Below, piece after piece: positions 13,962-21,308 of a stretch of 22,548 bases of DNA. Position 1 is the first letter of the stretch. Each line of letters begins with the position of its first letter. The translations under genes were made by a program, and so were the position numbers. The notes below the pieces were generated by a model. That model was given only the letters and a program-made list of their open reading frames with translations. It ran no database searches and had not been told where the DNA came from. Source of the DNA: a virus; the IMG/VR virus record IMGVR_UViG_3300025817_000002, positions 1-22,548 of that record. One strand, written 5' to 3'.

Positions 13962-14365
13962 TAGTAGCGGCTCACATGTTGAACGATGAAGTGCTGCACT
14001 TCGTTCTCAACCAGTTTATTTCTGGTAATTTCGGCATACAGCAGGATCGCCATTGGCCCAAAGAAGGGGCGAGCGCGCAAATTGTGGCCCGGAAAGCCGT
14101 ATTCCAGGGCGCGGGCGTAGGGCGAATTGCTGATGACGGCGTACCCCCCGGTCGGAATTTTGACCACCTGAATACTGCGCGATAAGTCGCCCGTTTCGAT
14201 GGCGGGCGGCTGTCCTGGCATCGAGCGCGGCGGTACGACGCCGGACCAGCGGTCAATCACAATCTCGCGGCCTCGCTCGGCAGCGGGTTGGGCGATCTGG
14301 TCGCCCAGCTTACCGGAATCGACGGCGGTGGCTAAGGCGCGCAGGCGGCGGGTGTCAACGGTCAT
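13961..14365 (-). CDS. HK97 gp10-like tail completion / neck protein
   Basis: The 134-residue product has the typical arrangement of HK97 gp10-like proteins: an N-terminal helix, then PGQPPAIETGDLSRSIQV, the strand GGYAVISNSPYARALEYG, and LRARPFFGPM before the last helix. AAGAGG lies about 12 bases before the ATG. Such proteins act at the head-tail joint or on tail completion. The first seven codons are also present as a copy at 14615-14635, inside the minigene between the two small genes upstream. Confidence 0.8.
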   Translation of the reverse strand: MTVDTRRLRALATAVDSGKLGDQIAQPAAERGREIVIDRWSGVVPPRSMPGQPPAIETGDLSRSIQVVKIPTGGYAVISNSPYARALEYGFPGHNLRARPFFGPMAILLYAEITRNKLVENEVQHFIVQHVSRY

Positions 14366-14396
14366 TCGCCTAAAAGCCTCTTAAAGCGACGAAATC

Positions 14397-14591
14397 TCAT
14401 TCGGGTTCCAATTGGATAATATAGCGGCGCGTGAAAACATCATGCTCCACAATGCGAAAGTAAAATTTTCCGAGATGAATAACGTCATCGTCGGAAATTT
14501 GTTTTTGTGGCATCTCACGCAAATCGATCTCGTCAAAATAAAAGCAGTCCTGTCTATTTGGAACAGGAAGAAGCTCCAACTCTTCGCTCAT
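14397..14591 (-). CDS. Small acidic hypothetical protein, 64 residues
   Basis: Starts MSEELELLPVPNRQD at 14591, overlapping the stop of the upstream minigene by ATGA, with AAAGGTG just upstream. The product is acidic with several aromatic residues (CFYFDEIDL, LGKFYFRIVEHDVF) and ends IIQLEPE. Not recognised. Its leader and first codons are a copy of those of the 66-residue gene upstream, but the rest of the two proteins is not similar. It lies between the neck stopper gene and the HK97-gp10-like gene. Confidence 0.6.
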   Translation of the reverse strand: MSEELELLPVPNRQDCFYFDEIDLREMPQKQISDDDVIHLGKFYFRIVEHDVFTRRYIIQLEPE

Positions 14592-14635
14592 GCGCTCACC
14601 TTTCTTACTGTTGCGCGGCGGGTGTCAACGGTCAT
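14588..14635 (-). other. Chimeric 15-codon minigene (duplication junction)
   Basis: The frame encodes MTVDTRRATVRKVSA. The first seven residues equal the start of the HK97-gp10-like protein. The last eight equal the end of the stopper protein (ATVGKVSA) with one change. It overlaps the genes on both sides by ATGA, so it could still be translated. It looks like the scar of a tandem duplication rather than a selected gene. Confidence 0.75.
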
Positions 14636-14832
14636 TTGTCCAGCTCCACGTCGAGACTGCATTCAATGCGCTTATAGCCGCCAATCCATCCCGCGAACTG
14701 GATAATTTGGTGACATAGCCACATCCGACGGCGCTGGCGTTTTTCGCCCATTAGCTTGACGCGCAGCACAACGGATTTAGATATGATTTTTTGCGCGTCC
14801 ACTTTGCCCCTAAGATTCAGTTCTTCGCTCAT
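14632..14832 (-). CDS. Small basic hypothetical protein, 66 residues
   Basis: Starts MSEELNLRGKVDAQK at 14832, overlapping the stopper gene stop by ATGA. The middle is strongly basic (LRVKLMGEKRQRRRMWLC) and followed by a short amphipathic or hydrophobic stretch (HQIIQFAGWIGG). It ends CSLDVELDK. The family was not recognised. A membrane-surface or nucleic-acid contact is possible from charge alone. It occupies the first of two duplicated slots in the neck module. Confidence 0.6.
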   Translation of the reverse strand: MSEELNLRGKVDAQKIISKSVVLRVKLMGEKRQRRRMWLCHQIIQFAGWIGGYKRIECSLDVELDK

Positions 14833-15203
14833 GCGCTCACCTTCCCGACGGTTGCGCGGCGCGTCATGCGCTCGCTGTGGTCATCCCACAGCGCCACCAC
14901 TTTGTATTCATCGCCGCCAATAATCACCACGTCATCACTTTGAATATCGGCGTCATACGCAAATCGCAGGCGGTAATATTGCAAGGTGGCTTCCTGCTCA
15001 GCAAAGACCTGCATGGCGCGCACGTCGGTTTCGGGCCGCAGGCTGCACGGATAGACGCCCACAGTGGATGTGCCCCCGGTGGGTAGGCCGTATGGATCGG
15101 AGCCTGTGCCCTCACTCACGCGGATGATCGTCCCGGTATCAGGAAACATGTGGCTGTTCCACTGCGCGCGTAGTTGAGCCAACCGGTCAGTCGTCAGGGG
15201 CAT
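14829..15203 (-). CDS. Head-tail stopper / joining protein
   Basis: The 124-residue product opens with a helix (RLAQLRAQWNSHMF), then FPDTGTIIRVSE and strands with YPCSLRP, LRFAYDADIQSDDVVIIGGDEYKVVALWDD. The DDVVIIGGDEYKVV pattern is typical of small beta-barrel head-tail joining proteins (SPP1 gp16-like stoppers). It starts directly after the stop of the connector gene with no gap. Function is assigned from fold pattern and position between the connector and the HK97-gp10-like protein. Confidence 0.75.
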   Translation of the reverse strand: MPLTTDRLAQLRAQWNSHMFPDTGTIIRVSEGTGSDPYGLPTGGTSTVGVYPCSLRPETDVRAMQVFAEQEATLQYYRLRFAYDADIQSDDVVIIGGDEYKVVALWDDHSERMTRRATVGKVSA

Positions 15204-15785
15204 CTACTGCACCCCCGGTAATTCGGTCGTCTTTGCGCCTGCCTGCTGGCGGTGGTATTTGGCCTGATCCATCGCGTGTTTTTGCATCTGCGACAAACTC
15301 AAGCCCTCGCCGTCACTGCGAACATCGACCATTTCCCAGGCATTGGCGGCCTTGTCTTCCCAGACTTCCGCCGCCGCCGCGTGCAGGTTGTAGCTGCGCG
15401 CCTTAATCTGGTACTGTGTGCCGAGCGTGTCGGCGGTCCGCCGGAACCAGCCCCCAGCGTAGTCGCTAATCTCAAAATCAGCGATGCTGGCTTCATTCCC
15501 GGCGCTGTCCTCGATGCTGAAATACTGCGTGCCGCTGCCGGACTCTTCCAGATTGCCCAACTTGCGCGGCGTGTAGTAATCGTGCCATTCCAGCGTGCCA
15601 TTGTTCCACTCAGGCCGCGCCGTCATCTGGGCAAAGTTGAGGACCAGCACATGCCGATCTAACACGTCCTGAAGCTGGGCATCGGACCAGTAGGACGTAC
15701 CCGCCAGCGTGTAGTCTGCCGTGCCTGCCTGCGTCATGCGGCGCAAGCGCATGACCATCGTTCCCATGCCATCACGGAGCGCCAT
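15204..15785 (-). CDS. Head-tail connector (adaptor) protein, candidate
   Basis: The 193-residue product begins with helices (DGMGTMVMRLRRMTQAG, WSDAQLQDVLDRHVLVL), has a beta-rich middle (GTLEWHDYYTPR, SIADFEISDYAGGWF) and ends in long helices (YNLHAAAAEVWEDKAANAWEMV). This matches gp6/gp15-like connector proteins that sit under the portal, with an inserted beta domain. AAAGG lies 9 bases before the ATG, inside the preceding gene (14-base overlap). Position before the stopper gene supports this. Confidence 0.65.
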   Translation of the reverse strand: MALRDGMGTMVMRLRRMTQAGTADYTLAGTSYWSDAQLQDVLDRHVLVLNFAQMTARPEWNNGTLEWHDYYTPRKLGNLEESGSGTQYFSIEDSAGNEASIADFEISDYAGGWFRRTADTLGTQYQIKARSYNLHAAAAEVWEDKAANAWEMVDVRSDGEGLSLSQMQKHAMDQAKYHRQQAGAKTTELPGVQ

Positions 15786-16038
15786 AACCCAATTCCTTTA
15801 ATACGCGCGCCGTATGTTTGTCAATCAACCGACGCAGCGATTGCAGGGCTGCCTCGTCAATACTGCCATCTTTGTTTGTCTTCACCCGTGCGCCAAGTGT
15901 ATGGCGCGGGTCGCCAATGCCATCAAAAATATGGATAACGAAGCTCGTCATCTCTCCTTCGTATGGTCGGGGGCGTCTATCACAAACAACCTGCCACCCG
16001 TTATCCAGATGTTTCACGAAATTGCCATTGCTGCTCAT
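15772..16038 (-). CDS. Small hypothetical protein, 88 residues
   Basis: Starts MSSNGNFVKHLDNGWQVV with a 4-base overlap on the glycosyltransferase gene before it. The middle is beta-rich (SFVIHIFDGIGDPRHTLGARV). The C-terminal half is a charged helix (DEAALQSLRRLIDKHTARVLKELG). The family was not recognised. It is the last gene of the block inserted between the capsid and connector genes and overlaps the connector by 14 bases, so it is expressed with the virion genes. Confidence 0.65.
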   Translation of the reverse strand: MSSNGNFVKHLDNGWQVVCDRRPRPYEGEMTSFVIHIFDGIGDPRHTLGARVKTNKDGSIDEAALQSLRRLIDKHTARVLKELGYGAP

Positions 16039-16979
16039 GAATTCGCTCCACTCTCAAAAATACCCATGTCAACGGTGTTCATGCTCGTGCCCAGCGTGGC
16101 GTCCATCAAATCTAAAAACGCCGCCGGGTCAAAGGCCTGTCCGATAAACCGCGCGCGCCAGTTCAGCGCCGGACTGTCCCATCGGCGCGCGACCATGACG
16201 GCCTGCGTCGTGCCCATGACCAGCGCGTCAATCGGGTAGTCGAGCCTGGCTTTGTATTCTGCGTAGTGCTGGGGCTGCCCGGTGGCCGTTTCCAGCGTGC
16301 CGAGTTCCTGAAAGTACATGACGGTGGGCACGCCCAGGGCAATCGACAGGTAGCCATAGGTGCCGGAAGAGACCACCACATCGGCGTTTAGAATGTCGTG
16401 GTGGGTGTTGTCATACACCCCAGGATTGTAGGTGGCGGACGCCACCAGGGGCAATCCGTTGGCGGCCAGGCTGCCCAGATAACGCACCGTCAGATCAAAG
16501 CCCATCGTCAGCAGCGCGTCAAAAACGCGGCGGTTGGCATCCTTTTCCGGCTCCGGTAAAAAGTCGCTGCCGTCGGGGTGGATTGGCGCAAATAAAACCC
16601 GCGTGCCATCTTTGGCGGTGGGCACACGGAGCGGCGTCCAGGGCCAGCCCAGCACATGGATCGGGTACGGGTAGCCGTAGGCTTCCATGATTTCCTTGTG
16701 ACCGATAGCGGGCACGATGCAGGCATCCACAGGCTGCGGCTCCCAGATGCCGTCCCATTGCAAGTTCGGGTTGGCCCCGTGCGGCAGCACGACGATTTTT
16801 GCACCGTTGTCGCGGTGAAAGGCGATGAGTTCCCGGTAGCCCAGAATCGGCGCGTCATGGTCAATCAGCAGCAAATCCACCTGTTGCCGGGTTTCGCGCC
16901 AGTCATAGCCGGAATCTAAAAGGGCGTCGATGTATGGACGCCCTTTGTTCTGGTGGTTGGTGGCTGTGAAAGTGGTCAT
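16035..16979 (-). CDS. GT-B-like glycosyltransferase or glycerophosphotransferase-like protein
   Basis: The 314-residue protein has the look of a two-domain GT-B enzyme. The first domain ends at a region with VVLPHGANPN and ACIVPAIGHKEIMEAYGY, as in donor-site proteins of the CDP-glycerol glycerophosphotransferase or 2-epimerase type. The second has VLFAPIHPDGSDFLPEPEKD followed by LNADVVVSSGTYGYLSIALGVPTVMYFQE, which matches the C-terminal donor-binding loop of that superfamily. It is somewhat short for a complete GT-B enzyme. The acceptor is unknown. With the GT4-GT2 fusion upstream it probably builds or modifies a glycan. Confidence 0.75.
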   Translation of the reverse strand: MTTFTATNHQNKGRPYIDALLDSGYDWRETRQQVDLLLIDHDAPILGYRELIAFHRDNGAKIVVLPHGANPNLQWDGIWEPQPVDACIVPAIGHKEIMEAYGYPYPIHVLGWPWTPLRVPTAKDGTRVLFAPIHPDGSDFLPEPEKDANRRVFDALLTMGFDLTVRYLGSLAANGLPLVASATYNPGVYDNTHHDILNADVVVSSGTYGYLSIALGVPTVMYFQELGTLETATGQPQHYAEYKARLDYPIDALVMGTTQAVMVARRWDSPALNWRARFIGQAFDPAAFLDLMDATLGTSMNTVDMGIFESGANS

Positions 16980-17146
16980 TTTAGCTTGTTCAGTTTCTCC
17001 TGTGCCCGCTTGAGTTCAGCGCGGATCACCGCCGCCTGATCGCGGTCTGTGGTGCTTTTGAGCAGGGCCTTTGCGCCCGTAATGGCGATCTGCGTCTTGA
17101 GGCGATGCAGCGCCAGCCAACGCTGTCCGTGTGGGCCGTAGGCCAT
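16976..17146 (-). CDS. Small basic helical protein, 56 residues
   Basis: The start at MAYGPHGQRW (17146) overlaps the stop of the gene before as TGATG; the longer in-frame version runs back through that gene. The product is basic and almost wholly helical (LALHRLKTQIAITGAKALL, RDQAAVIRAELKRAQEKLNKLK) and may form a coiled coil. The family was not recognised. It is sandwiched between the two glycosyltransferase genes with overlapping ends on both sides. Confidence 0.6.
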   Translation of the reverse strand: MAYGPHGQRWLALHRLKTQIAITGAKALLKSTTDRDQAAVIRAELKRAQEKLNKLK

Positions 17147-17400
17147 CAGGCATCCTCCGATTCCCGCTGCGCGATATACTCCTCCACCGCCGCAACAGCA
17201 TCTTGGAGTGTGCCACGAACGCCCCATGACACGGAACCAACCGCCGTCACATGTTCGCAGCCATAGTCATTTCCGGCACCATTCCAGATGTAGAACATCC
17301 CGTATTTGTTTCTTGTCCACCACGCAACGCACGGAAACTGCTGTAAGTGTTTTAGCAGGCCGTCCATCGTGCAGGCTATCTGCTCATCAACACTGCTCAT
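17146..17400 (-). CDS. Small hypothetical protein, 84 residues
   Basis: The ATG at 17400 shares its A with the stop of the glycosyltransferase gene. A TTG three bases earlier is an alternative. The product (MSSVDEQIACTMDGLL to QRESEDA) has a helical start, a Trp/Tyr-rich middle (CVAWWTRNKYGMFYIWNGAG) and a helical, acidic end. No family was recognised. No signal or membrane segment. It is part of the tightly overlapped glycosyltransferase block. Confidence 0.6.
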   Translation of the reverse strand: MSSVDEQIACTMDGLLKHLQQFPCVAWWTRNKYGMFYIWNGAGNDYGCEHVTAVGSVSWGVRGTLQDAVAAVEEYIAQRESEDA

Positions 17401-19325
17401 CAAACCCTCTCCGATTCGGCCTCCGGCATGGCCCTGATTATACCACGCGCATAGGCGCGCAGACTATCCTCATCATGCAGGCCGTTGCTGTTCATATCCA
17501 GCCCGCGCACCCGGCGCACCAGCGAAAGATAGTTGTCCTCGACGTGCTTCATAAATTCGTCGGGATAATCGCGCGATGTGCCGCCGCCCAGGTGCTGCAA
17601 GCCCCAATCGACCTGCACCAGACCGTAGCCCAGCTTGATAGCGCGGTAGCAGAGGTCGGAATCTTCCCAATACCCGAACGGGAAATGTTGGGCGTCCAGG
17701 CCGTCCAGCACCTGCCAGATTTCGCGGCGGGCGGCCACCGCCCAGCCCTCGATGTAGGGCAGCAGTTCATTATCCACTGATTTCATGCCCTGGATTTGCC
17801 CGGTAATGGCTCCGGTGCGAACGCCGCGCACCATATCCAGCCAGCCCGGTTTGGTGGCGGCGATGTCGTTATTCAGCAGCAGCACAATATCCCCGTTGGC
17901 GAGCTTCAAGCCCTGGTTGCTGCCTGCCGCAAACCCAATATTGCTGGTGTTTTTGTGGTAGACCCCACGCAGGCGCTCCACCATGGCGAAGATTTGCGCG
18001 GATATGTCCTCGTCGCTGGCGTTGTCAATGATGATGACTTCATCCGCGCCCCGCACGGCAGCTTCATAGGCCGCGATGTACTCCGGGTGATTGTGCCAGA
18101 GCGTAACAATCGAGAGGCGGCGGCCCGGTGACGGCATGACAAATTGACGGCTGGCCCGCAGGCCCTCCTCAACCAGTCCAAACAAGGGCTTCCAGTATTC
18201 CTCGGTGACGGTGGCGGCGTCGTAGTTTTCGACCACGCCCGCCCGCGCCTTGTTCGCCAGCGCAGCATTGCCGCGCTTTTGGTAGGCTTTCTGGTACGCC
18301 TCGGTAATGGCCTCCACATCGGGAATGGCCTGGTAGCTCTGCTGATACGTCCAGAGTTTGTGCTTGATTGGAACTTTCCAGCCCGCGAACAACTTTTCGG
18401 GCATGGATGAAAAGTCGGTGACGATGGCGGGCGTGCCGCAGCTTTGCGCTTCCACAATCGGCAGGCCAAAACCCTCACCCATCGTGGCATGGCTTAACAC
18501 GTCTATGGCGTTGTACCAGTTGACCATATACGCCTGATCGGTCAGCCCGGCGGTGATTTCATACTGGTTCGTCGCCAGAATCGCATCCATCGGCAGGCCA
18601 ATCACGTCGCACATGCGCACGATGTTTTCATCGGCCACCAGCGGCGTATGGATCGCCAATCGCACATTGTCGGGGTCTTTTTCCCAGAAGGCCTTAAACG
18701 CCCGGATTTGCGGTTCCAGCGCCTTCCGACTGGGTGTGCCCTTGTTGGCCCCAATCAGACCCACGATAAACAGGCCGCTTGACCAGTCCGTGCGGTCATC
18801 CTTTTGACTGAGGAATTCGCGGGCGACCAGCAGGTCGCCCGGTTTCCAGACGGCGGTGTTGATGCCATGCGGAATATAGGCGGCTTCGATGCCTGCCGCC
18901 TTGCAGAGTGCCTGCCCGTCCCGGCTCAACACAACCGGGAACTGGCAATGCTGCAAGACCGTTTTACAGGCCAGCGGCAGCGGATGATGATCGACCGGAA
19001 ACCAGGCCAGCCAGGGGATGCCGTCGAAAAATTCGGGGCGGTAGGCCCACACGTCATGCAGTGTCATCAGCAGATCAGCCTTGAAATAGGTCATGTCCGC
19101 CGCGAATATTTGCGAGCCGCGCGGGTCTTCGGAAGCGTCCATCGGCAGCACCTGAATGGCTTTATTGTTGCCAATGGGAAAAGCGACGGGCGAACCGCCC
19201 AGAGACGAATTCGCCCGCATCACGAATTGATGACCCAGCCCCGCCCAGCGCGGCAGCATTTCAAGTGCCTGCGTGCCGTAGCCGCTGGGGGCCAGGGGTG
19301 GGTTCGAGGAGAAGAGAATCCGCAT
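17400..19325 (-). CDS. Fused GT4-GT2 glycosyltransferase
   Basis: The 641-residue protein joins two glycosyltransferases. Residues 1-390 are a GT-B enzyme of the GT4 type: PLAPSGYGTQ at the N-terminus, IPHGINTAVWKPGD in the middle and the donor-site motif EGFGLPIVE (E284 and E292). Residues about 400-640 are a GT-A enzyme of the GT2 type: LSIVTLWHNHPEY, IIIDNASDED, NIGFAAGSNQG (462-472), LLLNND (482-487) as the metal/nucleotide site, and GYWEDSDLCYRAIKLGYG as the catalytic region. All key residues appear present. The start overlaps the candidate decoration gene as TAATG, so its translation is tied to virion genes. Sugar and acceptor cannot be told. Confidence 0.9.
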   Translation of the reverse strand: MRILFSSNPPLAPSGYGTQALEMLPRWAGLGHQFVMRANSSLGGSPVAFPIGNNKAIQVLPMDASEDPRGSQIFAADMTYFKADLLMTLHDVWAYRPEFFDGIPWLAWFPVDHHPLPLACKTVLQHCQFPVVLSRDGQALCKAAGIEAAYIPHGINTAVWKPGDLLVAREFLSQKDDRTDWSSGLFIVGLIGANKGTPSRKALEPQIRAFKAFWEKDPDNVRLAIHTPLVADENIVRMCDVIGLPMDAILATNQYEITAGLTDQAYMVNWYNAIDVLSHATMGEGFGLPIVEAQSCGTPAIVTDFSSMPEKLFAGWKVPIKHKLWTYQQSYQAIPDVEAITEAYQKAYQKRGNAALANKARAGVVENYDAATVTEEYWKPLFGLVEEGLRASRQFVMPSPGRRLSIVTLWHNHPEYIAAYEAAVRGADEVIIIDNASDEDISAQIFAMVERLRGVYHKNTSNIGFAAGSNQGLKLANGDIVLLLNNDIAATKPGWLDMVRGVRTGAITGQIQGMKSVDNELLPYIEGWAVAARREIWQVLDGLDAQHFPFGYWEDSDLCYRAIKLGYGLVQVDWGLQHLGGGTSRDYPDEFMKHVEDNYLSLVRRVRGLDMNSNGLHDEDSLRAYARGIIRAMPEAESERV

Positions 19326-19699
19326 TAGATCGTAGAAGGCAGCATTAGAACGACGATGTTGGCGGCGTTCAGGTTGCTGTAGGTGAAATGAATGTCATTG
19401 CCAACGGTGGCATGGCGCGCTGATTCAATCTGAAAAGCGACCTGCTCACCGATTGCCAGACTGATGGCCTGATTTCCCAGCGCGCCCCGGAAGGCGTAAC
19501 GGTGGTCGGTACCCGCCGTGATGGTCAGTGTACCCGCCGTGCCGTTGGTCTGGACGAGGACCACCAGGCGGTCCCAGCGCGACTGCGCGCTGATGATATT
19601 GCCGTTGGATACATCAACCGTGCCATGAGCAAACAGGGTACCGCTAGAGGTACCGCCTGCCAATGGTACGCTGATGGGTGTGAGTGCAGTTTCTGCCAT
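19325..19699 (-). CDS. Candidate capsid decoration protein
   Basis: The 124-residue product is small, soluble and beta-rich, with many Thr, Ser, Gly and Ala (VPLAGGTSSGTLFAHGTVDV, GTAGTLTITAGTDHRYAF). It directly follows the coat gene with GGGAGG before its ATG. Decoration and head fibre proteins are often found here and look like this, but no family motif was recognised. The many Ser and Thr and the coupled glycosyltransferase gene after it make it a possible glycan acceptor, as an inference. Confidence 0.6.
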   Translation of the reverse strand: MAETALTPISVPLAGGTSSGTLFAHGTVDVSNGNIISAQSRWDRLVVLVQTNGTAGTLTITAGTDHRYAFRGALGNQAISLAIGEQVAFQIESARHATVGNDIHFTYSNLNAANIVVLMLPSTI

Positions 19700-19711
19700 T
19701 GGTTAGCCTCC

Positions 19712-20569
19712 CTAAATCCGCGTCAGCCAGAGACCCACGAGGCCGTCCGGCTGCACAACCTTCGCGCCGTACAGTTGCAGACCCTTGATGGCATCCGCGA
19801 ACCGCAGTTCGGGGCGGTAGGCTTCGATTTTGCTGAGTTGCGATGCAAAGGTGGTCGCGCCACCCCAGCCCGCGATGCAGTGAAACTCCGTGCCGGCTGT
19901 GGTGGTGGGCACGTTGTTAGATTGCAGGATGTTGATGCCTGCGATGCGCGTCACCATGCCGTTGATCTGGCGCATGTCGGCAGCTTCCGCGCCAGAGGCG
20001 ACGATGTTGCTGTCTTTACGCAGCACGCCCACACAGTAGGGCGGCAGGATCAGGAAACGGTCGATGTTGGGGGCGTTGAGTTCATCGAGCGCCACCTGCA
20101 CATTGACGATGTGGTCGTACAGCGCGCCTTCGGTGCCCAGGTTGCCAGACGGCGAAGTGGCGGCGAACAATTCGGTGCCGCAGGCGCTGCCCATCGTGGT
20201 AGCGATGAACTGGTCAGCGGTATCGGCCAGCTTGTAAGCCGCGCGGCGCATGGCGTCGGACATGAAACTCACGTTGGCCTGTCGCGCGTCCACATCATCT
20301 ACCTGAAAATGGAAGGATGGCGACTGCGTGATGGTCAGCGTGGTTTGTGCGTCGCTGAGTGCTTCCGGTGCGCTCATGTCGGTGTTGGTGGTGTACGTCG
20401 AGATGGTCGGGTCGCCAATCGTGTTAATTCGCACGGTGTCGCCCATGTTGGCGATCAGGCCTTCATATTCACGATTAACGACGCTTGGCTGCCCAAAAAC
20501 CAGGGCTTTCTCAAATGGCTGTACCATGCGAGCCGCCCAGAGTTCGGGTACAAAATGTCGAACTGTCAT
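19712..20569 (-). CDS. Major capsid (coat) protein, P22-like family
   Basis: The 285-residue protein has the typical N-terminal pattern of P22-type/HK97-fold coat proteins: FVPELWAARMVQPFEKALVFGQPSVVNREYEGLIANMGDTVRINTIGDPTI, then SPSFHFQVDDVDARQANVSFMSDAM. The C-terminus ends with ADAIKGLQLYGAKVVQPDGLVGLWL, also typical. There is no sign of an N-terminal scaffold domain, in line with a separate scaffold gene upstream. AAGAGG lies before the ATG. This is the main shell protein of the head. Confidence 0.92.
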   Translation of the reverse strand: MTVRHFVPELWAARMVQPFEKALVFGQPSVVNREYEGLIANMGDTVRINTIGDPTISTYTTNTDMSAPEALSDAQTTLTITQSPSFHFQVDDVDARQANVSFMSDAMRRAAYKLADTADQFIATTMGSACGTELFAATSPSGNLGTEGALYDHIVNVQVALDELNAPNIDRFLILPPYCVGVLRKDSNIVASGAEAADMRQINGMVTRIAGINILQSNNVPTTTAGTEFHCIAGWGGATTFASQLSKIEAYRPELRFADAIKGLQLYGAKVVQPDGLVGLWLTRI

Positions 20570-20578
20570 AGTGACCTC

Positions 20579-21241
20579 TTAGGAATTGTTGGCGTCGCGC
20601 AGGGCCGCTTCGATCTCCTCGTCACTCAGCCGCATGATTTGTTCGCGATCCATCGCTTGCAAATCCTTGAAGCGCAGCGACACCTTGCCAGTCGGATTCA
20701 TGACGCCTGCCCCTTGTTGGGGCTGCGACTGTCCATCCTCCGAGCGGATCAGGTGCGGGCTGTCTTTGGCGAGTTGTTCAAGAATAGATGTCACGGCACT
20801 GGCTCCGCCATCGTTGGTCGATGTGTCCACCCCGGATAGGTCAGCCAATTTCTTAGCCTCCTGCCAGTTGTGGAATTTCAGATCAGCAGCAGCGGTAATG
20901 ACGGCCCGATCCAGCGCGGCGTCCTTGAGTTTCGCTTGTAGCGCCTCATTTTCAGCCGCCCGTTTCGTGGCGAGTTCTTCCCACTTTTTCTCTTCTGCCA
21001 GCCGCGCGTCCTCGGCTCGCTGCTTCTCAGCCGCGAGGCGGTCGCGTTCAGCCTTAATCGCGTTCAGATCGTCCAGTCGCGTGGTGGATTTCTCCTGCAG
21101 CTTCTGGATGGCTGCCGCGATTTCGGCGGGCGTGGCACTGCTGACCCACTGCAAATCTTGCGGAATGTCCGACGCTTTCGCGCCTGATTCCACTGGTGTT
21201 ACGGGTGCGCCTTCCGGCGTGGGGTTCACATCTTCCGACAT
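20579..21241 (-). CDS. Capsid scaffolding protein
   Basis: The 220-residue product has an acidic, Pro-rich start (SEDVNPTPEGAPVTPVES). A long coiled coil rich in Lys, Glu and Ala follows at about 40-115 (LQEKSTTRLDDLNAIKAERD, RAEDARLAEEKKWEELATKR), and the C-terminal part ends MDREQIMRLSDEEIEAALRD. This layout and the position just before the coat gene are typical of scaffold proteins. A strong AGAGGAG site lies before the ATG. Confidence 0.85.
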   Translation of the reverse strand: MSEDVNPTPEGAPVTPVESGAKASDIPQDLQWVSSATPAEIAAAIQKLQEKSTTRLDDLNAIKAERDRLAAEKQRAEDARLAEEKKWEELATKRAAENEALQAKLKDAALDRAVITAAADLKFHNWQEAKKLADLSGVDTSTNDGGASAVTSILEQLAKDSPHLIRSEDGQSQPQQGAGVMNPTGKVSLRFKDLQAMDREQIMRLSDEEIEAALRDANNS

Positions 21242-21260
21242 GATAACTCCTCTTAAAGTA

Positions 21261-21280
21261 AAAACCGCCTTTCGGCGGTT
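21261..21280 (-). terminator. Terminator-like hairpin before the scaffold gene
   Basis: On the minus strand AACCGCC, loop GAAA, GGCGGTT and then TTT form a strong intrinsic terminator-like hairpin. It lies between the minor head gene and the scaffold/coat genes, about 20 bases before the scaffold start. It may reduce transcription from upstream, or act as a stabilising or processing site for the abundant coat message. Confidence 0.75.
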
Positions 21281-21308
21281 CGTTAAGGATGAACTTGGAA
21301 GAAACTAA

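Larger units (their letters stand above)
14345..14636. repeat. 22-bp direct repeat of the start of the HK97-gp10-like gene
   Basis: Bases 14345-14366 and 14615-14636 are identical and lie 270 bases apart. The first copy is the true start of the HK97-gp10-like gene (MTVDTRR). The second begins the 15-codon minigene at 14588-14635. Confidence 0.9.
14581..14861. repeat. 40-bp imperfect direct repeat at the starts of two small genes
   Basis: Bases 14581-14620 and 14822-14861 align over 40 bases. The first 22 and the last 11 are identical and the differences are confined to the short middle. Each copy carries the end of the stopper gene frame (..KVSA and stop), the ribosome site and ATGAGCGAAGA of the next small gene. 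Confidence 0.85.

Noticed and set aside
19502-20839. 445-codon open frame on the plus strand
   Set aside because: It lies antisense to the coat, candidate decoration and scaffold genes, has no ribosome site, and its Arg/His/Val-rich composition is that of a mirror frame.
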